DNA of 7,914 bases, taken from contig DMWH01000277.1 in NCBI GenBank assembly GCA_003483345.1, positions 2,587-10,500 of the forward strand. Reading direction: 5' to 3'. The translations under genes were made by a program, and so were the position numbers. The notes under the pieces are model-generated. The model was not told the origin of the DNA. It saw only the letters and a list, made by a program, of their open reading frames with translations, and made no database searches. Positions 1-6,423 of this stretch are shown in pieces (the first letter of the stretch is position 1; every line of letters starts with the position of its first letter). This DNA comes from Clostridiales bacterium. GTDB lineage: Bacteria > Bacillota > Clostridia > Tissierellales > Sedimentibacteraceae.

Positions 1-1
1 G

Positions 2-1030
2 AACGACGATGACATAACGGAAATTATGGTAAACGGTCCTTCGCAAGTATATGTGGAAAGAAAAGGGAAACTGGAATTATCGGATGTTGTATTTAAAGAT
101 AATACACATGTAATGAACATTATAAATCGTATTGTATCTACTGTGGGAAGACGTATTGATGAGTCAAGCCCCATGGTTGATGCAAGGTTAAAAGACGGCT
201 CACGTTTTAATGCCGTTATCCCGCCTCTTTCATTGGTAGGACCTTCAATGACTATCAGAAAGTTTTCCAAAAAGCCCTTTACTGCAGGCGATTTGATAAA
301 ATTCGGCTCCTTATCTCCTAAAATGGTTGCATTCTTGGAAGCTTGCGTAAAGGGAAGAATGAACATTATAGTTTCCGGAGGTACCGGCAGCGGTAAAACA
401 ACCTTGTTGAATGTATTGTCGAGCAGTATTCCCAATAATGAGCGTATCATAACCATTGAAGATGCCGCGGAAATTCAGCTTAATCAGGAACATGTGGTGA
501 CACTGGAAAGCAGACCTCCGAATTTAGAGGGCTCCGGTCAAATCACTATCAGGGACCTGGTAAGAAACTCTTTGCGTATGCGTCCGGACAGGATAATAGT
601 CGGAGAGGTACGTGCCGGTGAAGCAATAGACATGCTGCAGGCGATGAATACAGGTCATGACGGCTCACTGACAACAGCCCATGCCAATTCTCCGAGAGAG
701 CTTATGTCCCGTTTGGAAACAATGGTATTAATGTCCGGAATGGACTTGCCCGTCAGGGCAATAAGGGAGCAAATACATTCCGCAATCGATTTGGTGGTTC
801 ATCAGGCAAGAATGAAAGACGGCTCAAGAAAGGTAGTAAATATCACCGAGGTTGTAGGCATGGAAGGAGATACAATTACCTTGCAGGATATATTTGTATA
901 CAAAGTTGAGGGTGTTGACAGCAATGGAAGAATGAAAGGGTATTTTACTTCAACAGGTATACGTCCGAATTTTCTCGATAAACTGTCATCAAGCGGTATA
1001 ATAGTCAGAGATGACTGGTTTGTAAATTGA
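2..1030 (+). CDS. tadA: TadA/CpaF-type pilus secretion ATPase, 5' partial
   Basis: This is the motor ATPase of a Tad/Flp pilus (CpaF family, type II/IV secretion ATPase superfamily), a cytoplasmic hexamer that powers pilin assembly through the TadB/TadC platform. The frame is open from base 2, and the codons before the ATG at 26 read NDDDITEI, which continues the conserved CpaF segment (T-E-I-M-V-N-G-P). That ATG is therefore internal and the true start lies off the window. Family members are usually around 450 residues, so roughly the first 100 are missing. Counting from the ATG at 26, Walker A GGTGSGKT is at residues 118-125, the acidic [10 protein letters not shown] stretch at 141-150, the Walker B region [11 protein letters not shown] at 189-199, and a His-box TTAHAN at 216-221. 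The protein ends at a normal stop. The tadB ribosome site overlaps that stop, so the two genes are in one operon. No disruption is seen. Confidence 0.95.
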   Translation, partial: NDDDITEIMVNGPSQVYVERKGKLELSDVVFKDNTHVMNIINRIVSTVGRRIDESSPMVDARLKDGSRFNAVIPPLSLVGPSMTIRKFSKKPFTAGDLIKFGSLSPKMVAFLEACVKGRMNIIVSGGTGSGKTTLLNVLSSSIPNNERIITIEDAAEIQLNQEHVVTLESRPPNLEGSGQITIRDLVRNSLRMRPDRIIVGEVRAGEAIDMLQAMNTGHDGSLTTAHANSPRELMSRLETMVLMSGMDLPVRAIREQIHSAIDLVVHQARMKDGSRKVVNITEVVGMEGDTITLQDIFVYKVEGVDSNGRMKGYFTSTGIRPNFLDKLSSSGIIVRDDWFVN

Positions 1031-1038
1031 GGTGAAAT

Positions 1039-1983
1039 ATGAAAATTCTAATATCTCTTATGGTTGCTTTGTTTATTTATTTGTGTTTCAATATTTTGAT
1101 ATCCTCATATGGGCCGGGACAAGCCAGGAGCAGGATAAAAAAGTATTTTACCGAATATAGCGTTGATGATGTTCAGGAGCAATTCATCAGAGAAAAAAGT
1201 GAAGAAGAAAGCAAAAGAAAAAAGAATAGATTTAAAATAGCAAGCAAGGAATTTTCAAACCTTATTGCTTCCTCGGGCATAAGGCTGAAGGCCAATGAAT
1301 TCTTATATTTTTGGGCAGGCTTGACATTAATACCGATGATGGTGGTTTTACTTTTCAGCGGAAACATAATTACGGGAGCAGCCCTGTCCATTATCGGCAT
1401 TTCAATACCGCCCTTCATAGTAAGCAGTGCGAGAAAAAAGCGCGAGGAACTTTTTACCAAGCAGTTGGGGGATGCAACCATAATAATGGGAAACAGCATT
1501 AAAGGCGGGTTTACATTTTTGCAGTCCATGGAAAATATTGCAGAAGAAATGCAGCCGCCCATATCCACTGAATTTAAAAAAGTGCTAAGAGAAATACATT
1601 ATGGCGTCAAGCAGGAAGACGCACTCAATCACATGGTTGAAAGGACAAAAAATAAAGATTTGGAGCTTTTGATATCCGCAGTAATGACTTCGGCACAAGT
1701 CGGAAGCAATTTATCCGATATTCTTGATACAATTTCAAATACAATAAGAGACCGCATCAGGATAAAAAATGAAATCAAGACATTGACAGCCCAAGGACGA
1801 ATGTCGGGACTGGTTATAGGACTGCTCCCGATAGTGCTTATTTTAGCCATAATGGTTTTGACTCCTAGTTATTTTGAAGGATTTTTTGATTCAACCATTG
1901 GAAAAATTTTAATTGCCGTATCTGTTTTATTGGAAATTACGGGGTTTGCAATTATTAATAAAATAATAAATATAAAAGTGTGA
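1039..1983 (+). CDS. tadB: TadB-like pilus platform membrane protein
   Basis: A 314-residue inner-membrane protein with a type II secretion F (GspF/T2SSF) domain, one of the paired platform proteins on which the TadA ATPase works. Hydrophobic segments are visible at about residues 3-22, 88-107, 109-130, 256-274 and 288-311. The cytoplasmic T2SSF domain lies at about 141-250, including the typical small-residue motif MGNSIKGGFTFLQSM and the later SAVMTSAQVGSNLSDIL. A charged Glu/Lys-rich stretch (about 46-66) links the first helix to the rest. The start is set by a GAGGTGA ribosome site overlapping the tadA stop, 8 bases after which the ATG follows. The order tadA-tadB-tadC is the usual one. 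I am confident of the family. The choice of TadB rather than TadC rests on gene order and on this copy preceding the second F-domain gene. Confidence 0.92.
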   Translation: MKILISLMVALFIYLCFNILISSYGPGQARSRIKKYFTEYSVDDVQEQFIREKSEEESKRKKNRFKIASKEFSNLIASSGIRLKANEFLYFWAGLTLIPMMVVLLFSGNIITGAALSIIGISIPPFIVSSARKKREELFTKQLGDATIIMGNSIKGGFTFLQSMENIAEEMQPPISTEFKKVLREIHYGVKQEDALNHMVERTKNKDLELLISAVMTSAQVGSNLSDILDTISNTIRDRIRIKNEIKTLTAQGRMSGLVIGLLPIVLILAIMVLTPSYFEGFFDSTIGKILIAVSVLLEITGFAIINKIINIKV

Positions 1984-1990
1984 GGTATAT

Positions 1991-2923
1991 ATGACTCTTT
2001 ATATTTCGGTTGTTTTTGCAATTTTCATATTCAGTTTAATTATTATTATATTAAACAAATATGGTTTGAACCGCGATAAAATTAATAACAGACTGTCTAA
2101 ATTAATTGAAATCGATAATGATGTTATTGTGGACGAAGAACTGAATAAATCATTAGCAGAAAGGTTTATCAGCCCTATTATGGACTCGCTCGTTAAGTCC
2201 TTAGGTAAAATTTTGCCTGATACGGGCTTAAACAATCAAAAATCGGAAAATTTGAGAAAATTGCTCAGACAGGCGGGATACACCATAAAACCGAAGGAAT
2301 ATTCCGCTATAAAAATAATTATTATATGGGGAAATGCACTTTTATATTTTATACTCGGCTTAGTATTACATGTCAGTTATTTATATTTATTTCTGTTGCC
2401 GCTGTTTGGTGCCTATACAGCTTTTACCGTAATGCGGTTTAACTTAATGTTTCGCATAACAAAAAGAAAAGATGAAATGGAGAGACAGCTTCCGGATGTT
2501 TTGGATATGCTCAGTGTTAATGTAGAGGCAGGATTAGGGTTTGAACAAGCACTGCTACATATTATTGAGCATTTTGAGGGACCGTTGATTGATGAATTTC
2601 ATATTACTTACAGGGAAATGTCCATGGGCAGAAGCAGAAGAGATGCGCTTATGCTCTTAGGCGAGCGCTGTGATATTGACGATTTAAAATCATTTACCGG
2701 CTCCATAATTCAAGCCAACAAATTAGGTATATCTCTTAAAAACGTACTCCACTCACAGGCAGCATCCATAAGGGAAAACAGGCGCAGCAAAATAGAAGAA
2801 AAGGCACATAAAATGTCAATTAAGATACTTTTGCCCATGGTTATGTTTATTTTTCCGGTAATATTTATAATATTAATGGGACCTGCCGTTGTGTCCATAG
2901 TTGAAATGTTTGGTGGGATGTAA
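1991..2923 (+). CDS. tadC: TadC-like pilus platform membrane protein
   Basis: A 310-residue paralogue of TadB and the second platform protein of the Tad pilus machine. Hydrophobic segments sit at about residues 4-22, 106-124, 127-147 and 279-303. The T2SSF domain runs from about 163 to 295 and opens with the family-typical LPDVLDMLSVNVEAGLGFEQ, followed by REMSMGRSRRDAL and later FTGSIIQANKLGISL. The ribosome site (TGAGGT) overlaps the tadB stop, and the ATG lies 7 bases after that stop, so translation is probably coupled. Its own stop TAA shares its last base with the ATG of the next gene (TAATG), an overlap typical of coupled genes. The length and domain layout are normal for the family, with no frameshift or truncation seen. 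Confidence 0.92.
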   Translation: MTLYISVVFAIFIFSLIIIILNKYGLNRDKINNRLSKLIEIDNDVIVDEELNKSLAERFISPIMDSLVKSLGKILPDTGLNNQKSENLRKLLRQAGYTIKPKEYSAIKIIIIWGNALLYFILGLVLHVSYLYLFLLPLFGAYTAFTVMRFNLMFRITKRKDEMERQLPDVLDMLSVNVEAGLGFEQALLHIIEHFEGPLIDEFHITYREMSMGRSRRDALMLLGERCDIDDLKSFTGSIIQANKLGISLKNVLHSQAASIRENRRSKIEEKAHKMSIKILLPMVMFIFPVIFIILMGPAVVSIVEMFGGM

Positions 2924-3249
2924 TGAAATTATATGTTAATGATAAATTGCTGTCCGGCAATATTAAATCGGCTGACAGCTTTAAAACCAAGCTGATTGGA
3001 CTGTTAAACAAAAAAAGCTTAGACAAAAATGAAGGACTCCTCTTGATAAACTGTTCGGGAATACATTGTTTTTTCATGAAATTCACAATCGATGCAGTCT
3101 ACTTATCCAAAGATATGAAAGTAATTTATAAAGAAAGGGTTAAGCCGTGGAGGACCGGGAAGCTTGTCAGAAACTGCACTCATATTTTGGAGCTTCCGGA
3201 AGGTATGGCAAAAGATATTGAGATTGGAGATTATATTTCATTGCTGTGA
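2923..3249 (+). CDS. DUF192 family small protein coupled to tadC
   Basis: A 108-residue protein that matches the DUF192 family, whose biochemical function is not settled. The family pattern is easy to follow. A segment FKTKLIGLLNKKSL (about residues 20-33) corresponds to the usual F-x-R-L-x-G-L-x-G-R. It is followed by EGLLLINCSGIHCFFMKFTI (about 37-56), which holds the conserved I-H-x-F-F-M-x-F-x-I-D core, then the KPWR motif (about 74-77) and the C-terminal ILELPEGMAKDIEIGDYI. Two cysteines (in NCSGIHC) sit in the core. No signal peptide is seen, so it is predicted to be cytoplasmic. The ATG overlaps the tadC stop by one base and GGTGGG lies just upstream, so it belongs to the tad operon. 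DUF192 genes near Tad/Flp genes are known to me from other genomes, but any role in pilus assembly is inference. Confidence 0.9.
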   Translation: MKLYVNDKLLSGNIKSADSFKTKLIGLLNKKSLDKNEGLLLINCSGIHCFFMKFTIDAVYLSKDMKVIYKERVKPWRTGKLVRNCTHILELPEGMAKDIEIGDYISLL

Positions 3250-3251
3250 AA

Positions 3252-3386
3252 AACCCGTGATTGTCATTGCTATGAATAATCTGAGTGTCATTCTGAGAGC
3301 TTTGCTCGAAGAATCTCATCTTATAAAACCTGAGATCCTTCGCTTCCGCTCAGGATGACAATCATCCTTGTGTAGTAACCCGTGAT
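3252..3386. repeat. 10-base direct repeat AACCCGTGAT flanking the hairpin element
   Basis: The decamer AACCCGTGAT occurs at 3252-3261, just after the DUF192 stop, and again at 3377-3386. The copies bracket about 115 bases that contain the hairpin repeat. Perfect 10-base repeats on either side of a mobile-looking element can be a target-site duplication, but the element ends do not abut the repeats symmetrically. A pair of protein-binding sites or a local duplication is also possible. The repeat itself is seen directly; its origin is inference. Confidence 0.6.
3286..3360. repeat. MITE-like inverted repeat forming a long imperfect hairpin
   Basis: The left arm starts TGTCATTCTGAG (3286-3297) and continues to GAAGAATCTC (3309-3318). 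The right arm runs GAGATCCTTCG (3332-3342) to CTCAGGATGACA (3349-3360). The arms are reverse complements apart from a few mismatches and a small size difference, with a loop near 3319-3331. This TGTCATTCTGAG...GAAGAATCTC / GAGATCCTTCG...CTCAGGATGACA layout is one I recall as a dispersed intergenic repeat in many bacterial genomes. An outer 10-base pair, TGATTGTCAT (3258-3267) and ATGACAATCA (3355-3364), gives a competing longer fold. No open frame for a transposase is present, so any movement would be in trans. There is no T-run after the hairpin, so it is not a standard terminator. Confidence 0.75.
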
Positions 3387-3388
3387 AA

Positions 3389-3416
3389 TTCAAAGAGTCA
3401 GCACAAAGAATATAAA
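3389..3416 (+). promoter_or_regulatory. weak candidate sigma-A promoter for the coiled-coil gene
   Basis: TTCAAA (3389-3394) and TATAAA (3411-3416) are separated by 16 bases and lie about 35 bases before the ATG at 3452. The -10 fits 5 of 6 consensus positions, the -35 only 4 of 6, in an AT-rich stretch where such matches arise by chance. It would give the coiled-coil and TadG-like genes their own transcript downstream of the hairpin repeat. Confidence 0.3.
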
Positions 3417-3451
3417 TACATTAAAAATAAATAAACGATAGAGGTAATATT

Positions 3452-4504
3452 ATGGAAAGAGACAATAATATAGTTGGAATTTTGCGCGATAAAGATGAAG
3501 CAGATTTAGATGGTGTTTTAAAAACAACCTTTGGGGGCTATACCAAGCAATCTGTGCAGGAATACTTATCATTAATCCACAAGCAGCAGCAGGCAGCAAA
3601 GGAAACTTTTTCAAAAAACCTTCAAACCTTATTTGATGAAAAGGAAGAGTTAAGAATAAAAAATGAAACACTCCAAGCTCGTCTGAACAAATTATCATCC
3701 GAATATGACAATCTATCCTGCTCATTAAAGAATATCATGCTTGATGATTCCGAATACTCAGCTCAAAATGTATTGGAATTAAAAAACAAAATTGTATCCT
3801 TGGAAGAACAAGTCAAGGTAACAAACCGCGAAAACTATTCCCTGGAAAGAAAAATTGAGAAGTTAAACAATGAAATAGACGAGCTGAAGACCAAGCTCGA
3901 AATTTCAAATAAGGAATATGAATCTCAGAAAGAAATGCTCAAATCCGAAAGACTTGAACTAAAAAAACAACGCGATATCGTGGCAGATTTATCAAATAAA
4001 TTAGAAGAAGAAAAAAACGAAGTAAAATATTTAAAAGGAACAATTTCCGACGGTAAATTTGCAGAATTAAATGCAAAGATTGGACAATTAAGCGCTCAGC
4101 TGTCAGCTCAAACAGAGGTTAACAGCAAATTAAACGAAGAAATTATCATGAAAGATAAAACAATTGATTCGCTTAATGATGAAGTTTCTCTGCTTAAAGA
4201 GAAAACAAACAGTTTAATGAAAACATTGCAGGAATATAATATCCAAAATGATAAATTGTTGGTCGCAAATGAAGCTTTGGAATACCAATTGCAGGAAGAA
4301 TACAAAAAAACAATCGCATTAATTAACGAAAAATCAGGTATTACCATAGACAGATTAATTGCACAGAAAAATTTAACCGTTGCAGAAGCAAAAATTGCAG
4401 CACTGGAAGTACAGCTTCTTAAAACGAATAAAGCGGTTGAAGTAAAAGAAGAAATGAATAGTATGAAAAGTGATGTTTCAAGCGAAGTGCAAGATGAAGA
4501 ATAG
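3452..4504 (+). CDS. Long coiled-coil protein with possible DivIVA-like N-terminus
   Basis: A 350-residue, highly charged protein that I cannot assign to a named gene. Residues 27-42 (F-G-G-Y then V35, Y38-L39, I42) resemble the short N-terminal DivIVA/GpsB lipid-binding pattern (F-x-G-Y-x-x-x-x-V-x-x-F-L-x-x-I). From about 50 to 330 the sequence is almost continuous heptad-type coiled coil rich in Lys, Glu, Leu and Asn, with no Pro or Gly-rich breaks. The C-terminus (about 331-350) is acidic and probably disordered. No signal peptide or membrane helix is seen, so it is predicted to be cytoplasmic. An AGAGGT ribosome site lies 8 bases before the ATG. It sits between the tad platform genes and the TadG-like gene, which hints at a role in placing or scaffolding the pilus machine, but this is inference. 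Similarity to other coiled coils can be misleading, so the DivIVA link is only moderate. Confidence 0.85.
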   Translation: MERDNNIVGILRDKDEADLDGVLKTTFGGYTKQSVQEYLSLIHKQQQAAKETFSKNLQTLFDEKEELRIKNETLQARLNKLSSEYDNLSCSLKNIMLDDSEYSAQNVLELKNKIVSLEEQVKVTNRENYSLERKIEKLNNEIDELKTKLEISNKEYESQKEMLKSERLELKKQRDIVADLSNKLEEEKNEVKYLKGTISDGKFAELNAKIGQLSAQLSAQTEVNSKLNEEIIMKDKTIDSLNDEVSLLKEKTNSLMKTLQEYNIQNDKLLVANEALEYQLQEEYKKTIALINEKSGITIDRLIAQKNLTVAEAKIAALEVQLLKTNKAVEVKEEMNSMKSDVSSEVQDEE

Positions 4505-4546
4505 TTATTTGCCCGCAAAAGATGTCGGCGGATGGTAAATAGCATT

Positions 4547-4555
4547 AGGGGGGAC
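4547..4555 (+). promoter_or_regulatory. ribosome binding site of the TadG-like gene
   Basis: The purine run AGGGGGGAC lies 8-10 bases before the ATG at 4564 and supports that start. The 59-base gap from the coiled-coil gene holds no clear terminator, so the two genes are probably co-transcribed. Confidence 0.6.
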
Positions 4556-4563
4556 GTAATACT

Positions 4564-5775
4564 ATGTTTAATAAATTTTATAAAAACGAATCCGGTCAAA
4601 CATTAATCTTAGCTGCCTTGATAATGGTTATGCTGATTGGAATCGGTGCCTTGACCTTGGATGTGGGAGCGATGACATTTCAGCGCAGCAGCCTGCAGAA
4701 TGCGGCAGATGCGGCTGCATTGGCAGGTGTACAGAATATGACAAGTATAAACGACATCAAAAAAGCAGTTATAGATTATGCCAGAAGCAATGGATTAAAA
4801 GTAAGAGAGGACGGAGCACCACAAGGGGGAGACACAATTACGATAAACACTCCTTATAAGGGTGATTCAAATAAGGTCGAGGTTATTATAAGCAGAGAAG
4901 TGAAGCATCATTTAGCAGGTGTTTTCGGACTGGCAAAATCAAATATATCCGTCCGGGCAGTTGCCGAAAAATCCGGCAGCCTGGGTGCAGCGTTTAATTA
5001 TGCCGTTTTCCACGGCTCCGAAGATGAACCGTTGAAATTTAACAGCAGCAGCATTAATGTTAACGGCGATGTTCACTCTAATCATGAAATTCAATTTAAC
5101 AGTCTTTATGCTAATATTAAGGGAACGCTTGAAGCCGTATCCGAATTAAAAGTAAACAGTGCAACCGTTGACATTGAGGATATTTGTCGGGTTTCAAGCA
5201 TTGCTAAGAACTCAAGCACCATAAATGTAAAGGGAAGCACAATTCTAAACCCTGCCCCGGTAATTGAGATGCCGGACTTTTCCGACATATTAAAAGCCGA
5301 AGCTCAAACAGGCATAACATATACCGGCAACAAAACATTTAACAGCGGAAATTTCTCTTTTAATCAGCCTATCTACGTAGACGGCAACTTAACCCTTAAC
5401 AGCGGTAATTTCTATTTTGACCGTCCCATATTTGTGGAAGGAAAGTTAACCATTAACAGTACCCACTTCATAGGCAAGGGTATCATTTATGCAAAGGATG
5501 ATATCAAGGTAAACAGCGCCAGCTTTGCGACAACAGCCGGAACAGTCAGTCTTTATTCGGGAAAGAATATAGAACTCAACAGTATGTGGGCAGATATTAA
5601 CGGATTTATGTACGCTCCTAACGGAACTATTTCCATGAACAGCATGTCTTCAAAAGTCAATGGAAGTGTTATTGGAAATATAATAAAGCTCAATAGCGGA
5701 TTTCTTAAAGTCGATTATGGAGACGGCAATTATGACGGTCTTCCTGATGGGGGCAGCGTGAGGCTGGTAGAATAA
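4564..5775 (+). CDS. TadG-like membrane-anchored protein with Asn-Ser-ladder beta-helix
   Basis: A 403-residue protein with a TadE/TadG-like N-terminus. A short basic and polar lead (residues 1-9) precedes GQTLILAAL and one hydrophobic helix (about 12-31). The TadG signature follows: LDVG (32-35), then RSSLQNAADAAALAG (41-55). Residues about 60-136 fit the usual region after the Tad helix and end in NISVRAVAE. Instead of the von Willebrand A domain of many TadG proteins, residues about 158-380 form a repeat ladder. Asn-Ser pairs occur at 160, 179, 198, 216, 260, 279, 298, 317, 339, 359 and 377, mostly 18-20 residues apart, with alternating hydrophobic positions and Gly turns. This suggests a bactofilin-like or right-handed beta-helix on the outer face of the membrane. 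A Pro-rich linker (about 229-238) splits the ladder. The C-terminus is Gly/Asp-rich. A role as surface-exposed pilus component or adhesin is inference. Confidence 0.88.
   Translation: MFNKFYKNESGQTLILAALIMVMLIGIGALTLDVGAMTFQRSSLQNAADAAALAGVQNMTSINDIKKAVIDYARSNGLKVREDGAPQGGDTITINTPYKGDSNKVEVIISREVKHHLAGVFGLAKSNISVRAVAEKSGSLGAAFNYAVFHGSEDEPLKFNSSSINVNGDVHSNHEIQFNSLYANIKGTLEAVSELKVNSATVDIEDICRVSSIAKNSSTINVKGSTILNPAPVIEMPDFSDILKAEAQTGITYTGNKTFNSGNFSFNQPIYVDGNLTLNSGNFYFDRPIFVEGKLTINSTHFIGKGIIYAKDDIKVNSASFATTAGTVSLYSGKNIELNSMWADINGFMYAPNGTISMNSMSSKVNGSVIGNIIKLNSGFLKVDYGDGNYDGLPDGGSVRLVE
5035..5703 (+). repeat. 57-base coding repeat array (19-residue rungs)
   Basis: Eleven Asn-Ser-marked units lie in this stretch, most of them 57 bases long. 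The two clearest neighbours are 5335-5391 and 5392-5448. They encode TFNSGNFSFNQPIYVDGNL and TLNSGNFYFDRPIFVEGKL, which match at 12 of 19 residues. At DNA level they match at about 41 of 57 bases by my hand count, with many differences at third codon positions. This fits growth by internal duplication followed by purifying selection on the rung pattern. Unit sizes of 22 and 20 residues near the C-terminal end show insertions in turns. Confidence 0.8.
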
Positions 5776-5789
5776 AAAAATGATTAGAA

Positions 5790-5818
5790 TTGACAACTTC
5801 TAAATTCAATGTTAAGAT
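5790..5818 (+). promoter_or_regulatory. sigma-A-type promoter of kal
   Basis: A perfect -35 TTGACA (5790-5795) is followed after 17 bases by TAAGAT (5813-5818), which fits 4 of 6 positions of the -10 consensus. The predicted start of transcription is near 5825. This separates kal from the upstream pilus genes. Confidence 0.65.
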
Positions 5819-5821
5819 AAG

Positions 5822-5844
5822 CTTGTCACAGGGCAAGTGGCAAG
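5822..5844 (+). promoter_or_regulatory. dyad / hairpin at the predicted kal transcript start
   Basis: CTTGTCAC (5822-5829) and GTGGCAAG (5837-5844) form an 8-base dyad with one G-T mismatch and a 7-base centre. Its position over the predicted +1 fits either a repressor operator or a 5' mRNA hairpin just before the ribosome site at 5854-5860. The dyad is seen directly; the role is inferred. Confidence 0.5.
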
Positions 5845-5865
5845 AGGATAATTTAGGAGGAAGAA

Positions 5866-6246
5866 ATGAAATCATTGATAAGGCTTAGAATGAGCTCACA
5901 AGATGCTCATTACGGCGGCAATTTAGTTGATGGAGCAAGGATGCTGGGACTGTTCGGGGATGTAGCAACAGAGCTTCTTATCAGAAATGACGGAGATGAA
6001 GGACTGTTCGTTGCATATGACAATGTCGAATTTTTGTCACCCGTTTATGCAGGAGATTATATTGAGGCAGAGGGTGAAATAGTATCTGTTGGGAATTCTT
6101 CAAGGAAGATGGTATTTGAAGCGAGAAAAGTAATAGTTCCACGTCCGGACATTAGTGATTCAGCATGTGATGTGCTTGAGGAACCAATTGTGGTTTGCAG
6201 GGCATCCGGCACATGTGTTGTCCCAAAGAATAAACAAAGAAAATAG
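5866..6246 (+). CDS. kal: 3-aminobutyryl-CoA ammonia-lyase (lysine fermentation)
   Basis: A 126-residue single hotdog-fold protein that closely matches my memory of Kal, which removes ammonia from 3-aminobutyryl-CoA to give crotonyl-CoA in anaerobic lysine fermentation to acetate and butyrate. Recognisable stretches are the N-terminal [30 protein letters not shown] with the acidic NDGDEGLF (about 41-48), [19 protein letters not shown] (about 54-72), [11 protein letters not shown] and the C-terminal [16 protein letters not shown]. The length is normal for the family. The start is fixed by TAGGAGG 5 bases before the ATG. The gene has its own promoter and terminator, so it is a monocistronic unit between two pilus units. 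The other pathway genes (kamA, kamDE, kdd, kce) are not in the window, although they often cluster with kal. The sequence looks intact and functional. Assignment is strong; use in this host is inference. Confidence 0.93.
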   Translation: MKSLIRLRMSSQDAHYGGNLVDGARMLGLFGDVATELLIRNDGDEGLFVAYDNVEFLSPVYAGDYIEAEGEIVSVGNSSRKMVFEARKVIVPRPDISDSACDVLEEPIVVCRASGTCVVPKNKQRK

Positions 6247-6273
6247 ACAATAATGATAAATATTTTGTATAGG

Positions 6274-6299
6274 AATGGCGATGAAAGTCGTCATTTTTT
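6274..6299 (+). terminator. intrinsic terminator after kal
   Basis: AATGGCGA (6274-6281) pairs with TCGTCATT (6288-6295), including one G-T pair, around the 6-base loop TGAAAG. The stem runs into six T residues (6294-6299). It lies 28 bases after the kal stop, a standard Rho-independent layout. Confidence 0.8.
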
Positions 6300-6310
6300 G
6301 TTGCAACAAA
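6297..6310. other. perfect 14-base palindrome TTTGTTGCAACAAA
   Basis: The sequence equals its own reverse complement over 14 bases and overlaps the last T residues of the kal terminator. It has no spacer, so as RNA it would fold poorly; as DNA it is a good shape for a dimeric regulator site. It is about 115 bases before the -35 of the next promoter. The function is unknown. Confidence 0.5.
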
Positions 6311-6423
6311 TCGATAGAAAACTCTAACAAAAATGGAAAATATATACAAAAAAATCTTTATTAGTATTAATTGATTGTAAATGAATGTAGCCCTAATTGT
6401 AATCTATAAAACATTTAGTTAAA

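Noticed and set aside
26..28. ATG at 26 as the real start of the TadA-like gene
   Set aside because: The frame is open upstream to base 2 and those codons (NDDDITEI) continue the conserved CpaF sequence, so the gene begins outside the window.
3164..3358. 64-codon + strand frame across the DUF192 end and the hairpin repeat
   Set aside because: It lies mostly in another frame of DUF192 and in the inverted repeat, has no ribosome site and resembles no protein family.
4505..4563. possible c-di-GMP riboswitch before the TadG-like gene
   Set aside because: A G-rich stretch suggested it, but the gap is only 59 bases and lacks the conserved GEMM core motifs I know.
4108..4599. 163-codon frame on the - strand opposite the coiled-coil gene
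   Set aside because: It is a Ser/Phe/Ile-rich mirror of the Glu/Lys-rich coiled coil, crosses the gap into the next gene and has no family pattern.
5035..5703. CRISPR-like array from the regular 57-base period
   Set aside because: The period is in codons within one open frame, the units are divergent and no identical repeats with unique spacers exist.
5776..5789. terminator directly after the TadG-like gene
   Set aside because: There is an A-run but no stem followed by T residues, so none can be supported.
6253..6327. 24-codon frame after kal
   Set aside because: It runs through the terminator stem, has no ribosome site and shows no recognisable content.
6374..6402. ATTGTAA repeated at 6374-6380 and 6396-6402 upstream of the PilB-like promoter
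   Set aside because: Seven AT-rich bases repeated once are expected by chance in this region.
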